Origin: Prorocentrum cordatum
Taxonomy: Eukaryota > Sar > Dinophyceae > Prorocentrales > Prorocentraceae
DNA length: 64,000 nucleotides
NCBI GenBank assembly: GCA_963575745.1
Contig: CAUYUJ010003058.1
Coordinates: 135,001-199,000, forward strand
Direction: 5' to 3'
Shown: positions 24,890 to 37,700 of the stretch, in pieces
How positions within the stretch are numbered: the first letter of the stretch is position 1
Layout of the letters: each line of letters begins with the position of its first letter
Notes under the pieces: generated by a model
Database searches by the model: none
Told to the model about the DNA's origin: nothing
Seen by the model: only the letters and a program-made list of their open reading frames with translations
Program-made: the position numbers and the translations under genes

Positions 24890-27800
24890 ACGACTGAATG
24901 TCCCAGGAGGTCCTGGGATGTCCAACCAGACATCAAGAATCCCAATAGGAAACTCGACACGAGGCTGTATATTGAAAAGGAACGCGAAACCCCAAAACAA
25001 CTCGACGGGAACATGAATCCGTAACAACACCAGGGGCCCAGGGAGCCTCCTCCTCCTCCTCCTCTACCTCCTCCTCTTGCGGCTCATGATACTCATCATC
25101 TTCCCTTCCTCTTCCAAATCCTGTTCGTTCTTCCTCCACTTCTTTCCTCCGCCGAACGTAGTTTTTTTTCGCGAGCTTGCCGCCTCTGGTCCTTCGACCG
25201 TCGCGGCAATGCCAGCACTATGTGTGGCGATGCCTGGATCCAGCCGCATTCTCCTCCATCTCTCCGAGCAACGACAGCGCTTCGGGCCCCGACGGCACCG
25301 CCGCCGCCGCAATACGCCTGTGAGCACCGCGACGTTCCCGCGAGCACAACATTATCTGCCTGTGGGCATCACAATGGCGCGAACCGCGCGGGCGCGCCTG
25401 TGTGGGCCCCAAAACAACCTGCGCGCACGATGCGCCCCTACGAGCCACAGGCGCATGCCTGCGCACACTGCAAACACGCTGCCGTCGCGCTACGAGCAAC
25501 ATACGTAACTATACGCTACACATCCGGCACTGCTGCGACGACGGTGGGTGGGGCGGCGGCCGTTCTGTCATGTACTGGGTGGGTGGGTGGGTTGGAGGGC
25601 ACATAACGCGCATTATGTGTTTGAGTGAAAAAACTTGAGTTCCTTCTTCCTCCTCCTCCTCCTCGTCCCCGTCCTCGTCCTCGTCGTCGTCGCCCTCCTC
25701 CTCAGCCGCTCCGCGCCCGAATGGCCCTTCCGTGCGTGGGCCGTCCCGGGCGTTCCCGATGCGAATTTCGGAGCGACCCTGCTTCGGGGAAACATCAAGA
25801 TCCATGGGCTATCAAGAAGCGGCCGCTAGCCGTGAATAGGCTCACGCGGAGGGGCCAGGGTGTCCTCCTTTCCTCTCGGCCTGTCCTTTCCCGCGCCCCT
25901 TCCTTCCCTCCTCCTCCTCCTCCTCCTCCTCCTCCTCCTCCTCCTCCTCCTCCTCCTCCTCCTCCTCCTCCTCCTCCTTGCGAGCACCGGTGTCGCTGCA
26001 CACCACGCCAGCAACAAAACGCAGGGGCCCGACGCCTCCATCAGCTACATTGCTGGAATCAGCGTGTGCGAGAAGAGCGAACAATGGCAGCAGACTCTGG
26101 CCCGGCTTCGTGAGCGGGCAAGAGTCGAGAAAAATCCCGACGAGGTCAGGTACAATGCCTAAAGAGCGTGCGAGAACTACGGGCAATGGCGGCAGGCGCT
26201 GGCTAGACCCCGGGACACTGCGTCGAAGCTAGAGCCCGACGTCCTCAGTTACAGCGTTGAAACCAGCGCGTGCGAGATTGGCGAGCAGTGGCAGTAGGCT
26301 GTGGTGGAAATGCGAGAGGCTGGAGGCAGGCTGAGAGAAAGTGTGGGTGGGCCACGATCAGCTACAATGTTGGGAGCAAACCGCGCGAGAAAGGCAGCGA
26401 GCAATGGCAACGGACGCTGTCGCTGAGCAAAACGTGCGGGTGGGTGATCAACGACAATTTTGGGAGCACTCCGTGCGAGAAAAGGGGCGGGCAGTGGCAG
26501 CAGACGCTGGCGCTGAGAAAACGGGCGGGCATGCCACGATCAGCTATAACGCTGGGAGCAGTCCGTGCGAAACGGGCGAGCGAAGTGGCAGCGGACGCTG
26601 GTGCTGAGCAAAACGCGCGGGTGGGCCTCCTCTTCCTCCTCTTCCTCCTGCTCCTCCTCCTCCTCCTCCCTCCTCCTCCTCCTCCTCCTCCTCCTCCTCC
26701 TCCTCCTGGCGCCTCCACCCTCCTCCTTTTCTCTCCTCCCTCCTCCTCCTTTTCCTCCTCCTCCTCCTCCTCCTCCTCCCTCCTCCTCCTCCTCCTCCTC
26801 CTCCTCCTCCTCCTCCTCCTCCTCCTTCCTCTCCTCCTCCCCTCGTCCTCCTCCTCCTCCTCCTCCTCCTCCTCCTCCTCCTCCTTTTCCTGCGCTTCCC
26901 TGAAGCCGGCGCTGCCCTTCGAGAGGGGCTCCAGGCGGCATGCCGGCCGCGCCGCTTCGGCCGCGCCTCCTCGCCTCGTCCTCCGCCCGCTCGTCCTCGC
27001 CCCGATCTGCCTCGTGTCCCCCGTGCTGGCATCCTGGGGGCCTCTTTGGGGCCTCCTGGGGCGCACTGGGGCCTTCTTGGGCTCGGGGGTGCGCAAACAT
27101 GGATTAGCGATCTACGGATTTGGTGCGCGGTCGCCAAGCCCATGGATCGGGGGAGGTTCCCTCCCCAAGATGCGACCGGTGCCTCCTCGTTCGGCGGCGG
27201 AAATCCACAATTCCCCATGGAGGCGGGACCCGTCGCTAATCCACGCCCCCTTGATCCATGTTTGCGATCACCTGATTGGATTATCTCCGTGTGTCTTAGG
27301 GCTCCGTGGGGGCTCTCTCGAGCCGTCTTGGCGCCATCTTGGCCCTCTCGCGGGAGGGGCGCGGCGGTGGCCCCTGTCGTGCGCGCGGCCCTCCCGATGG
27401 GCCCGTTTTCCACCACCACCACCATAAGTTGGAGGGGGAGCGGGTCCTCCTCCTCTTCCACCACCTCCCCCTTCTCGTCCTCCTCCTCCTCCTCCTCCTC
27501 CTCCTCTTCGTCGTCCTCCTCCTTCTGGTCGTCCTCCTCCTTCCACCCTTCAACTCATGGTGGTGGTGGAACATAGGCCCATCACCTCTCGTCCCCCCCT
27601 CGCGCTGCGTGCGGTGCGGCAGTGGCGGCCCCTGCTGCGCGCACGAGGGTGCGACCTCCCCCCCCCCCGAAGGACGGGCCCCAGGGGTCACTCCAGCGAA
27701 GGAAGGGTCACTGTTGCGCGCACAGTGGGGGAGCCCGACCACGAGAGACCTTCCACAAGACACACATCCCTGATGATACCCCAGGACGTCCATGGAATTT

Positions 27801-30800
27801 TTGGTGTGGGCACGTCGCGCGCTCCCTGCCAAAACCATCGACACCGAAGAAACCCAGAGCACCCTGGAGGCAAGCAGGGTGTTTCGTGGCATGGGCCCCC
27901 ACTGAAGCCGACTCTCTCGCCCCCTCCGCCCCTCTTGATCAGTATGCTGTACATCTCGTACATGTCACCCTCTTCCACGGCCTGGGCGCGACGTCACACC
28001 CTGCGGCCAAAAGCAACTCAAGCATGTGCACCTTCACACTGATCATTTGACGCGCGAGCTGTAGAACTCAAGCGCGCGTTCGTCAAAGAGCATGTACCAC
28101 GCGCGCTGTACATACTAGCGAGACTCTGGGACCGATGAAGCAAACTATGATGATGCAGCGACGCTGTCAACAGGACGAAGGTACGTTGGCACGCGAACGT
28201 TGTCACGATCAAGGGGGGAATTGAAAGGTCGATCTCAATTGTACGTTTGAGCTGTTCGGGCCCAGGGACGACAACAAGTAGAGCGGCGAACAAGAAACGA
28301 AGTGGAGTGAGAGCCAGGATTGACAGCCCCAAAACAGCGCACTCTCACGAGAACCTGTACTAGGATCTGGCACCCAACCAAGGGCCCCCCCAAATCAAGA
28401 CCCTCCCGCCAACCCAGATGCTCGTTCTGGGGACCATCCTGGCGACTGTCGACCCACTCATGCGTCGATGCTGCGTCGAACGTCTGTCGACCTGAGCCGA
28501 GCTTGAATCGAACTTGAAGCGAACTAGAGTTGAACACATGTGCACGGTGGGCCCCGGGAAGCCCCCCAGGCGAATATCTAAAGAGCCCTCCCAACAAGGA
28601 GCCTCCCACCTTGGAAGCGGCCCAAGGGTCTGCGCTCGATTGGCCCCGAGCACGGTCACGGGGGGGGGGGGGGGGCCGGGGCCTATCCGTGCCGACCTCT
28701 CACGGGGTCGAAACTTTTGAAGGAGCCTTTTCGAGCCTTCGTTTCCCAGAGGGGCTCGGGAGGGCTGTATTACACACAAACGCTCCTCCAGATTTCGTAA
28801 TAAAAGGGAGGGGGTCTCAACCCTCCCAGACGAGAAGTTTTAGACCCCCCCCCGTGGGAGAACCCCCCAAAACATCGTTCCCAGACCCCCCCAGGCCCTC
28901 CAAGATAGCCTGGAAGAGACCCCCCCCTCCCTTTTATTACGAAATCTGGAGTTCGCACGTTTCGTGCTCCGCCCACGGCTTAACCGTCAACGAACGGCCC
29001 CCGAGCACTGCAGCGCGTCTTCGCGTCGCAGAGGGCCTCGCCCTCGCCACATGCTTCGAGCCGCAGCCCGCCGGGGCGACGCGGGGCCCCCTCTTCTCCC
29101 CCCCCCCCTTGCCTGCCGCATCTGATGGGACTGTTTTCCACCACCACCACCACAAGTTGGAGGGGGAGGGGGTCCTCCTCCTCATCGTCCTCCTCGTCCT
29201 CCTCGTCCTCCACCTCCTTCCCCCCTCCAACTTATGGTGGTGGTGGTGGAAAACAGGCCCATCAGCATCCAGTGCTGGGGCATCTCAGGCCCCCCAGCCG
29301 GCTCCCAGCCCCCGGCCCCAAGAAGGTTCTCCGAACGAGCACGTGAAGGACCCGCGTCCAGCCAGGCTAGAGGAACAGCAATTGACATACACCGGCTCAG
29401 TTTCTCTGATCGGCGGCGGGCGAAGGGGGGAACGAGAAAGGGGCGGGCCTTCTCAGAAGGAACGGAAGTTCCCTTGGCCTTCTGAGAAGTGTTCCAAGCT
29501 CTCCCCGAAGACAGCAAAACAAAAACCTTCGCAGAAGACGGGAGGGCTGCGGAGAAGTGCCGCCGCCGTGTGAGAAGGCCTTCTCCTTCTCAGTTCCCCC
29601 CCTCGCTCGCCGCCGATCTGAGGTGTGTACCGATTGTTCTTGGATTTAGGTCGGACGTGTCCCCATACAGGCGGATTTGGGAGGAAAACCAAACAATCCT
29701 CCAAACATATCCAACACATGTCAAGAAACATAATCCAAAAGTCACCCCCAGACTATTTTTTACTACTTTTGAATACTTCTCCTGTAGAGGGACACGCCCG
29801 ACTTCATCTTGGATCGGCGTTGGACCCATCCCCCTCCCAGGCGCGGGGGGCGCGCCGCCGGGCGGCGCGCGGGAGGCGGCGAGGGGGCTCCTCCGGCGCG
29901 GAGGCGGGGGAAATCCGCGCGGACCTCAGACAAAGTGCGTTTTCGAAGGGGCCCCAGGACACACAAATACATACACACAAAATCAAATATTCCAAATAGT
30001 TTGCCATATCTTCTGGGTTTCTGTCTTCCCCCCGCTTCCCATATTTCCCCATACTTTTTGGGGAATCGAGGATTAATTGTGTCTGTGTGTTTTTTCCTCT
30101 CCTGAGTTTTCTTGTTTTGCTTCTTCAGTTTCTGTGGATCTGGCGGCAGTCAGCCCGTGTAGTAAAGCTGCGCGGCAAGGACGCACAGGCCCGAGAAGGC
30201 CACGTCGAAGTTTTTTTTTGCGAGCGGGGCGTGGCCAGCGAAAGCGGCCAAGGATGGGCTGGGGAGAAGTAGGATGCCAGGGCACCCTTGGGAAGGCTGC
30301 CCGTCGTCACTGTGCGGGGTGGCTGCACTTCCGCCAAGAAAATACATCCAAAGGGTCAGCTCAAGTTGAGCAACGTTGTGATTGAGTCGAGGGGAAAGGC
30401 ATTCCCTTCGATCCCTCCCCCGCCGGGCAGGGGGGGGGAGGGGACCGGGGGGGGGGGGTCCCGGGGGGGAGCGGGTTCCGAGGAGTTCCGAGGAGTTCCG
30501 AGGAGGGGGGTCCTGGGGGGGTCAGATACGACGCCCCTCCCAGGAGTTCCGAAGCCTAAGAAAGCAGGCCCCAAAGACAATCCAAGAGAACCCCGAATCG
30601 CCGAACGATCTGTCCAAGACGCCTTGACGGTCCCAGACGGCCCAAGAGGCCAGCAAAGCGCCCCAAGCGGCCTCCAGGAGCTTTCCCACGAGAGCCCCAA
30701 GAGGCAAAATTCATAGATTTCTCATACGTTTTTGACAGATTTTGGCGTTCTTGCCTCTCCCGTCCGCTTCCCGACGCGCTAAGACGGCCCAAGACGCCCC

Positions 30801-31675
30801 AAATATCGCCCCGAGACGGTCCAAAAGGCCCCCAAGAGGGTCCCCTAACGGCCGAAGAGGGCCCCATGACGGTCCAAGACGTCTCGAAGACGGTCCAAGA
30901 GGCCCCCAAGACGGCTCCAGGAGAGTGCCCAGACGGGCAAACCGAACGGACACTTCGAGCTTTCAGCCCCAAGAGGCACCCAAGAGCTCCCCGAAGAGGC
31001 CCCCGAAGAGGCCCCAAGAGGCTCCCAAGGGGCCCCCAAACTGCCCAGGAGAGCCCCAAATTGCCCAGGAGGTCTCCAAGAGTGCCTCGAGACGGCGCAA
31101 GAAGAGCCCTGGACGGCCCAAGACGGCCTCAAGAGAGCCCCAGGCTGTCCCAAGAAAGCCTCTGGCCTCCTCCTCCTCCTCTTCCTCCTCCTCCTCCCCC
31201 TCCTCCCCCTCCTCCTCCTCCTCCTCCTCCTCCTCCTCCTCCTCCTCCTCCTCCCTCCTCCTCCTCCCCCCCTCTGCTCCCCCTCCTCTCCTCTGCCTCC
31301 TTCTCCTCCTCTTGCTTTTCCTCCACATCCTTGTCCCCCCTCCTCCTCCCTCATCCACCTCCTCCACCCTTCCTCCACCTCCCACTCGTCCTCCCCCCCT
31401 GCCCCCTCCCCCTCGTTTTCACCTTCGTCGTTCTCAGGGTCGGCGGCACCGGCCGTAAGGCCTTCGCAATACATCCAAAGGGCCGGCCCATTTAAAGGGC
31501 CCTCCTGCCAGCCACTTTGCACTTTGTTCCCGGCTCCACCCGTCCAGCCCTGTCGCCACCTGGGCGGCGGCGCGCCTTCGTGGCGCGGTTGTAGATCGAG
31601 AGGGCGTGCCTGGCAAGGCCATGCTCCTCCTGCGCAACAGCGCGGGCGGCGGAACTGCGAGACAAAGGGTCTGAG

Positions 31676-31717
<42 letters not shown>

Positions 31718-34700
31718 GAGAGAGAGGGAGGGAGGGAGGGAGATCTATACACACATCCGCCACCGTGCCCCGAGGCACGAGTTGGGGTGTCCCCGAGTCC
31801 TTGGCCCAAGCCATTGAGCCTCAGCCCTCAATCCTGAAGGGCCGGACCCCAAATTTCCAAACCTCCCGGGGCTGGTCTGGCGCCCCCTGGGCCACAGCGT
31901 GTCTTGTCGCGTGACTTTGTCGGGCCCAAGGGGGCCCCGAGACCTCGCCATCGCTCGGACGTCCATTCCCGGTGTTTTTTTTGGTTTCGTGCATGGTTTT
32001 TCGCCAAATGATCAAGGATGCTCCTCGATGGTCCTCGCCGAAGGAAAAATGCACACGTCCGAGCGATGCCGAAAGGGGGCCCCAAGATGGGCCACGAGCG
32101 CCCCAAGAGGCCCCCCAAAACGGTCCGAGGAGGCCCCAGATCGCTGAGCGAGGGGCTCCAGACAGCCGAGGAGGCGCCCAGAACGCCCCAAGGGAGGCGT
32201 CGGCGCAACGAGCTGAGCTCCCGTGTGCTGCGTGTCGAAGGCCTCGAGGTCGACGAGTTCACCTGGGAGGAGACGCAGTCGCCGGAGTTCTTCTGCGACG
32301 ACGACTGGACTTTCAGAATCAACCGCGAGAATGAACATCGCTTCGCTCTCTCGGGGAAGCGCGCCTTCTTAGCATACACAACTCGTCGGCCTCACGGCGC
32401 GCTGGATGGCCCAAGATCGCCGCGAGGCGCCCGGCCCAACAGGCCCCGAAGAGGGCCCCAAACAGCCCAAGGGAGCCCATGAGAGCCCCCCCCCAAGCCC
32501 AAGAGAGCCCCAAGACAACCCCAAGTGGTGGGGCACCCGAAGGGCAGCCCGGACCGACAATTCGAGCTTTCCGCTCCAAGATGCGCCCAGGAGGCCCCAC
32601 AAGGACCCCGAGAGGCCCCAGAAACGCCCCAAGAGGCCCCAAAACGGCCCCCGAGAGGCATGAACACTGCCTCCAGAGAGGCCCTCGAGAGGCCTCCAAC
32701 GACGTCCAGACGAACATCCAAGAAGCCTATGGCCCACAACCCAGGCACGGTGGCGGGATCTGCCGATGGCAATTCGATATAGAAACTTGGGTGACCCCTG
32801 ATGAGCCAGCACCGAATCATAGGAGGGAGCTGCTGGTAGGGCTTCGTAAGCACGCTTGGCATTTACTGCGCCAATTTGAAAGCCCAAAGGGCCGCCCAAA
32901 TTTAAGCGGGAGTCACTAATATGAAACGGGAATATGCCTGACTGCAAGATTAGCTTGGCTTTCCACCGCGGACATGCCAGAGCCGATGCTGACTTCACCT
33001 CCGAAGGGTTGAAGGATCCGAGGGAGAGAGGGGGACAACAAGAGAGAGAGAGAGAGGGAGAGAGACACACACCCAACAAACAAAGACAGAGAGGAGAGAT
33101 AGAGAGAGGGAGAGAAAGAGAGAACGAGATACAATAACTATAGGCATGGGAATAGCAAGATAGTCGGACCTGGACGCCGAAACATATCGCCGCCGTGAAC
33201 CTCCTATTCCTCGTCGTTTGGAGATGGGGCGGCACAGGAGGCGCGAGGAGGCACTGGGAGCTGGGCGGGGTGGCCTCCAGCTTGGCGTACAGCATGTGCA
33301 GCCGCCTCCCCCCGTGCACCCTCTCCGATCCCTGCCGCGCCCCACCTCCTGCTCCTCCCCGGCCCAGCAGAAGCGGTTTGGCGAACTCGGATCGGATCGG
33401 CACGCGCGTCGAAGCGGCATCGGGACAAGGTCGGAATCAAAGGAGATCGGCCGGGCGGGGATGAACGACAGCGCCGTGCGAACATCGGACCGTATCGGGT
33501 CATCAGAATGTTGGAATCGAATCAGATCGATCCGGCCGAAACCGACCTCGAATCGGATCGACCAGATCGAACGGACTCGGCCTCAAACTTCTGGCTGGCC
33601 TACCGCTTCAAAGTCTCAACAATGGCCTCCCCAATACAAGGCGCCACCGCATGGTGAATCTCATTGCTGAATCGGACCGGGACAAGGGATGAGGACGGAG
33701 AAAGAGAAGGAGAGGAGCAGGGGGAGGAGGAAGAGGAAGAGGAGGTGCGCTCATCCCAACCCCGCGTGTTCTCCCCTGAGCAGGCGCCGCAGCCCCGCCT
33801 GCCTCTGGGCCAGCACCTTGGCCCGCGCCTTGAGGAGGTTGGCCACATTAAGCCTCCGACCTGAAATCCTTACCTTGTTGTAAGCATGAAAGAGCAGATC
33901 TATGGCAATGACACAACTCGCATGCGCATGACTGGGGCCATCGAAAAACAAGGGGCACAGCTTCCTTTCACTGCTCCATTCGGAGTAGTCATGAGGCAAG
34001 AGAGGAAGCATAGCAAAAACAACAGGCCAGGCGACAGGACATGCAAGATAGTGGAGGACGTCATCTCCACCGACACAGCAACACCCGAATTTGCACCTGT
34101 CAGGCCCATGGTGGTACCTACGCGTGGTGCACCATGCGTTGCACATTGTTTTGATCCGACTACTCATCACAAAGCCGGGAAGCACCTGCCCTAGACGACC
34201 TACTCTAATCATCAGCATGGTGCTCATCTCATGTCGGACCGCCTCACGCCCACAGAAGTACTGCAACCTCGGAATCAAAGCTTGACACGCGGATTCTGGC
34301 GGGTCACTTTTTTCAATCGCACGTAACACGGCAGCCTGGAAATTCCGTTTATCTGGATCATCAGGGACTTCGGGGATCCTATCCAACATCTCGCGCACAC
34401 GGTTCAACTGGTACAGCGGGCTCTGGAGGAAAAGATCAGAGGACTGGTGGGCAATCAGGAAATCGTCAGACTCAATCATGTCTCGGTACTGTTGGATCAG
34501 CTTGGGGAACATCTCACTTTTTTTCGCGGTGCGATATCTGGCCGCCATGCACAGTTGCCGCAACTGTGGCAGATGGAGCTTGACGCCTATCGCCTCAAGA
34601 TCGAAGAAGACAGCTCGGGGGACAGCATGACGCGGCCCGTTCACGAGCAGCTGCAGGCACTCGTCCTCCAGGCGATACAGAGCAGGAGGCGGCTCAAATA

Positions 34701-37700
34701 ACTGGGCGACGAATTGCGTGACAGGCAGAGCAAGGGACTTGTTGCTCAAAACCGTCTCGACAAGCCCCAATCCCAGCCCACGAATTTCTCTGACCCTCCT
34801 CACATACTTCACCATCGGATCCCTCCAGCTCACCTCCCCTCCACCACGGCCCAGGAAAATCCCAAGGTATTTCCCACGCGTCCGAATGCATATCCTCCCC
34901 AAATCAACTCCCAGCTCATCAAACCGATCACGAACATATGACTCCTGAAACTCCTCCACAAAGACAACCACGGTCTTCTTGCTATTTAGCTGCAATCCCG
35001 TCGCCAAGGCCCACTGGCTCATTATCACCAGCACATTCGGAACAGTCTCGAACAGGTCACGCGAGCCATGCATCAGGTCGTCCGCGAAGCCACACAGACA
35101 AGACTCTGGCTCTGGCAGCGCACAAACGAGGGCTCGAACAATGGGGTCCAGCGAGAGCGCGAAGATCGACCCCGAGGCGGGGCACCCCTGCTTAATCCCA
35201 GACTTGATCTCAGAGCCAAAGAAACGTTGGCCTCCCAGAACGACGGTCGCGCGAATGCCCGAATACAGAAACCTCAAGGCACGCATGATACACCTCGGCA
35301 CACCCATAGTCTCCAGGATCCACCAAATCCAACCGTGGTCAAGAGACGGAAACGCGGCCCGAATATCGAGAAGGATGCAACCCGACGCCCTATGCCCAGA
35401 CACACAGTACCACATCGCAAGCTTAGACGCAGCCTCGAGAACATTATCGTTCAAAAATCTGCGCAGCACAAACCCGCGCTGCGGACTCGCGCACGAAATC
35501 GACGCCTGTCTCGCCAACCCCCAATTGATCCACCCGCTGGTAATTTTATTATCCGTATTCCCCAGACATATCGGCCGAGTCTCAGGCGGACTAGATCAAC
35601 TCGTCCACAGACTCAGGCACCTCCCCCTGTGGGATAAATACTGCAAGGCAGAGTTTAAACTCGTCGTCGTCCGCCTCGCCTCCGAGGAGCGCGCGGTAAG
35701 CTTCGTGCAACGCTTCTGCTCCGAGATCCCCAGCGGCCGAGTAACAACTGAAAGGAACCCCATCAGGACCAGGCGCCAAATCCCGAAAGCGTCTCAGCCC
35801 CTGTTTGAACTGTTCAAACGAAGCTTCCCAAATCACATTTTCCGAAGCTCTTTGAACGGAACGTTGAAAATGAAGTTGATGCACCCGCTCTCTATCTTGA
35901 TTAGAGTGAACCCTTCCCCAATGATCAGCCAGCAACGCAGCGCACCCGGCCTGGGCGTCGGGAACAGTGCCGTCAGGAGCTTCCACTCCAGCTATCACCA
36001 GCCTCCGATTACGAGCTCTCCAAGCTTGAATGTGCCTCTGGATCTGCTGCGCTTTCTTGACTGTGTACTCGTGAGAAAGCGACGGGGACGCGAACAAATC
36101 CTTCACCTCCTCGTCTAACACCGACTCCGAAACCGACCTCATCCTCTCCATGAATCCTCCGTAGTCCACCCACCATCCAACCCCCTCGTCCACATACTTC
36201 GGCATCTCGGGCACAGCACGCATAGCCTTGCGAACGATAGACATATTGTTCTGCGTCATGGCACGCAGGACCGCAAAGAACCAAGAGAGGAGCTCAGCTG
36301 CAGATTCAGGACCTGATACTGACAGACCAGCCTTGACGCGACGAGCAGCTTCGTGAAACACCTCCTTCAGACCTCGAAGCCGAGTAAAAGCGGACGAACA
36401 CGGAGGCGTGTCCTCCCACAGATCCAGAACAGCTTCCGAAAACTGAAGCTTTCCAATAACCCATGGCAGAATCCGAGGAAAGTCATTTCGCAGACCAAGA
36501 AACACGGGAACGTAAACAGGGGTATGGTCACTCGGCTTCGACAAGTCAGTAACTGGCCATATAACACCCGCGGCAGGCTTCAAATCGAGTAGGTGCCCCG
36601 AGTCCAAACTGGTACATACTCTATCCAGGCGCCCAGCGGAGAGGATTTTCTCGTCTTGTTCCACTCGAAACGTAAGGTAGAGTTGGGCGACCTCGCACAT
36701 GAAGGGGAAAATGCCCGCACAGAAACTGCCCACCGTGTCGGCCTTGGCGGCAACAGGTTCTGCTTGCAGAAAAATACGGGGGCCCCCAGGATCCAGACAG
36801 TTAAAATCACCCAAAATCCAGGTAGCGTACTTGTAAACAGGTTTCACACAGGAAGCGACCTGCCGAATCAACCCATATTTCATTCCATTAGAAAGAGCTG
36901 GATCAATGTGCATGGTAATAACTGTCATACATCCCTTCCCCCCCCTCGAATGAATACAATGGCATCGCCCACCAGCGACGACCTCGTGCCTGACGTGCAC
37001 AAACTGCGCCAAAAAAATGAACGAGCCAGGATAACTGCACCTCCTGCCGCACGATCGGGAAGAAACGAGCCCCAACCTTTAAATGCACGGAGGTCAGAGA
37101 GGAGAAGTAGAAGGTCCTCCTTACATCCATGACATTCCTGCAAGACCACCACATCAGCAGAGCGGCACAAAGACATCGCAGTCGCACGTGTCCTCGCTTG
37201 CTGCCCCACGCCCGAATGCAGGGAGCCAAAGAGAGTGTGAACATCCCATGTAATGTTACGAAATCGACGGTCGGGAACAAACGGGACAACGCGAATATTC
37301 GGATCATCGAAACCACCCTCCGACGAGCAACTCGACTCCGACTCATAAGATGTCCTGGAAGAAGAAGAAGAAGAGACAGAAGAAGATGAGCAAGAAGAAG
37401 GGAATACAGCATCCTGGCGGGGCCTGGGCGCCTCCTGGTCGCTCCGACTGCGCATGCTGCCTCGGCTACTTGCGGGCAGCGAATGATGCCCAAATCCTGG
37501 TAGCGTAGACTCCTATTGGTTCAATAACCCCAACAACCTGTCAGCATCAGCCCGGGTAAAGTTGAGGTTCCAGAAGTCGCCCGTCGCGGCGCGCTGCAAA
37601 CGTCCGAGCGGGTCGAGCGAGCCACGAAACATAACCCAGATGTCGTCGTCCTTGATGAAATAGAACTCGCTGCGGAAGCCGTTCGCGCCCATCCTCGCTG

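Larger units (their letters stand above)
23929..27929 (-). other. SYF1 intron(s) h-i (4.0 kb), should contain a missing exon
   Basis: The conserved block between IKR of exon h and DACIKY of exon i, about 28 residues (the AAE...G.T.TR.IY...AIE region of SYF1), should lie here but was not found. The span contains a PPR pseudogene, CTC microsatellites, a GC-rich hairpin element, a CTA tract and a 100-N assembly gap. The exon may lie in the gap or be too diverged to see by eye. Confidence 0.6.
27982..31575 (-). other. SYF1 intron g-h (3.6 kb)
   Basis: Holds a CCCAAGAGG-type element invaded by a CTC tract (30.36-31.49 kb) and five short inverted-repeat elements (28,786; 29,124; 29,650; 29,800; 29,951). 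Between 29.4 and 29.62 kb there is a cluster of CCTTCTCAGAAGG palindromes. No gene is seen between 28.0 and 28.78 kb. Confidence 0.72.
31630..33274 (-). other. SYF1 intron f-g (1.6 kb)
   Basis: Almost filled by a 1.0-kb CCGCCACCGTGCC-bounded element, which itself contains a 125-bp inverted-repeat element. It is flanked by AG-rich tracts (33,030-33,125 and 31,676-31,740). No gene is seen. Confidence 0.72.

Noticed and set aside
25218-25327. Minus-strand [10 protein letters not shown] segment resembling a PPR repeat
   Set aside because: A single short match without a second repeat or the EKGEQW signature.
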